A stretch of 5,955 bases of DNA from Gallionella sp. UBA4737 (GTDB taxonomy: Bacteria > Pseudomonadota > Gammaproteobacteria > Burkholderiales > Gallionellaceae), in assembly GCA_002403995.1 (NCBI GenBank), contig DHIV01000058.1, forward strand, positions 1,566 to 7,520. Reading direction: 5' to 3'. The position numbers were made by a program, and so were the translations under genes. Of this stretch, positions 5,799-5,955 are shown one piece after another; positions within the stretch are counted from its first letter, which is position 1; each line of letters begins with the position of its first letter. A model generated the notes under the pieces. That model worked only from the letters and a program-made list of their open reading frames with translations, was not told the DNA's origin and made no database searches.

Positions 5799-5955
5799 TC
5801 ACAGTTTGAAGTGTTCACCCAGATAAACTTTCCTCACACCCTCATTATAGATGATTTCATCCGGCTTGCCTTCTGCCATTACCGAACCGGCGTTGATGAT
5901 GTAGGCACGGTCGCAGATGCCCAGGGTTTCGCGCACATTGTGGTCGGTGATCAGC
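5799..5955 (-). CDS. lptB: LPS export ABC transporter ATPase LptB, C-terminal part
   Basis: The last 51 codons of a gene whose start lies outside the window. The visible protein begins LITDHNVRETLGICDRAYI and ends VYLGEHFKL, which matches the C-terminus of LptB, the cytoplasmic ATPase that with LptF and LptG drives lipopolysaccharide transport to the outer membrane. ITDHNVRET holds the switch (H-loop) histidine of ABC ATPases; the Walker motifs are out of view. The stop codon is TGA at 5801-5799, 31 nt before the rpoN ATG. lptB directly upstream of rpoN is a conserved proteobacterial arrangement, which supports both calls. It is partial only because of the window edge. Confidence 0.95.
   Translation of the reverse strand, partial: LITDHNVRETLGICDRAYIINAGSVMAEGKPDEIIYNEGVRKVYLGEHFKL

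Overview
The window holds the 3' part of a conserved proteobacterial gene cluster read entirely from the minus strand. The order lptB - rpoN - hpf - ptsN - hprK - rapZ, with HPr kinase present, is typical of betaproteobacteria. Protein sequence style (UbiX, short HPF, HprK) and moderately high GC fit a Nitrosomonadales/Gallionellaceae-like organism. That assignment is inferred from gene order and remembered family sequences, not from a search.

Layout in the direction of transcription (high to low coordinates): the C-terminal 51 codons of lptB (5955-5799), cut by the window edge; rpoN (5767-4328); hpf (4314-3991); an 83-nt gap with a hairpin; ptsN (3907-3446); hprK (3449-2511); rapZ (2497-1658, from a TTG start); a NusG domain II-type membrane-anchored protein (1655-1275); a Gx transporter-family membrane protein (1294-746); and ubiX (749-150). 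Genes are packed closely. Four junctions overlap or nearly touch: ptsN/hprK 4 nt, rapZ/NusG-II 2-nt gap, NusG-II/Gx 20 nt, Gx/ubiX 4 nt. The set could therefore be one long transcription unit with extensive translational coupling. The only sizeable internal gap, hpf-ptsN, carries a stem-loop that could be a weak terminator or processing site.

The genes fall into three functional groups. lptB is LPS export. rpoN, hpf, ptsN, hprK and rapZ form the nitrogen/stress and PTS-Ntr regulatory block: sigma-54, ribosome hibernation, EIIA-Ntr, the HPr kinase/phosphorylase and the RNA-binding adaptor/NTPase RapZ. The last three genes form a membrane/flavin-linked block: NusG-II, Gx transporter and the prenyl-FMN synthase UbiX. 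The usual downstream PTS partners (EIIA-Man type protein, HPr/NPr, EI) do not follow rapZ here.

Positions 1-149, beyond ubiX, have no credible gene and hold three separate inverted repeats resembling dispersed intergenic palindromic repeats. No tRNA, rRNA, CRISPR array, insertion sequence or prophage feature was seen. I found no convincing undescribed system. The best leads are the attachment of the NusG-II/Gx/ubiX block to the sigma-54 operon, the hpf-ptsN leader, and the composite repeat at the left end.
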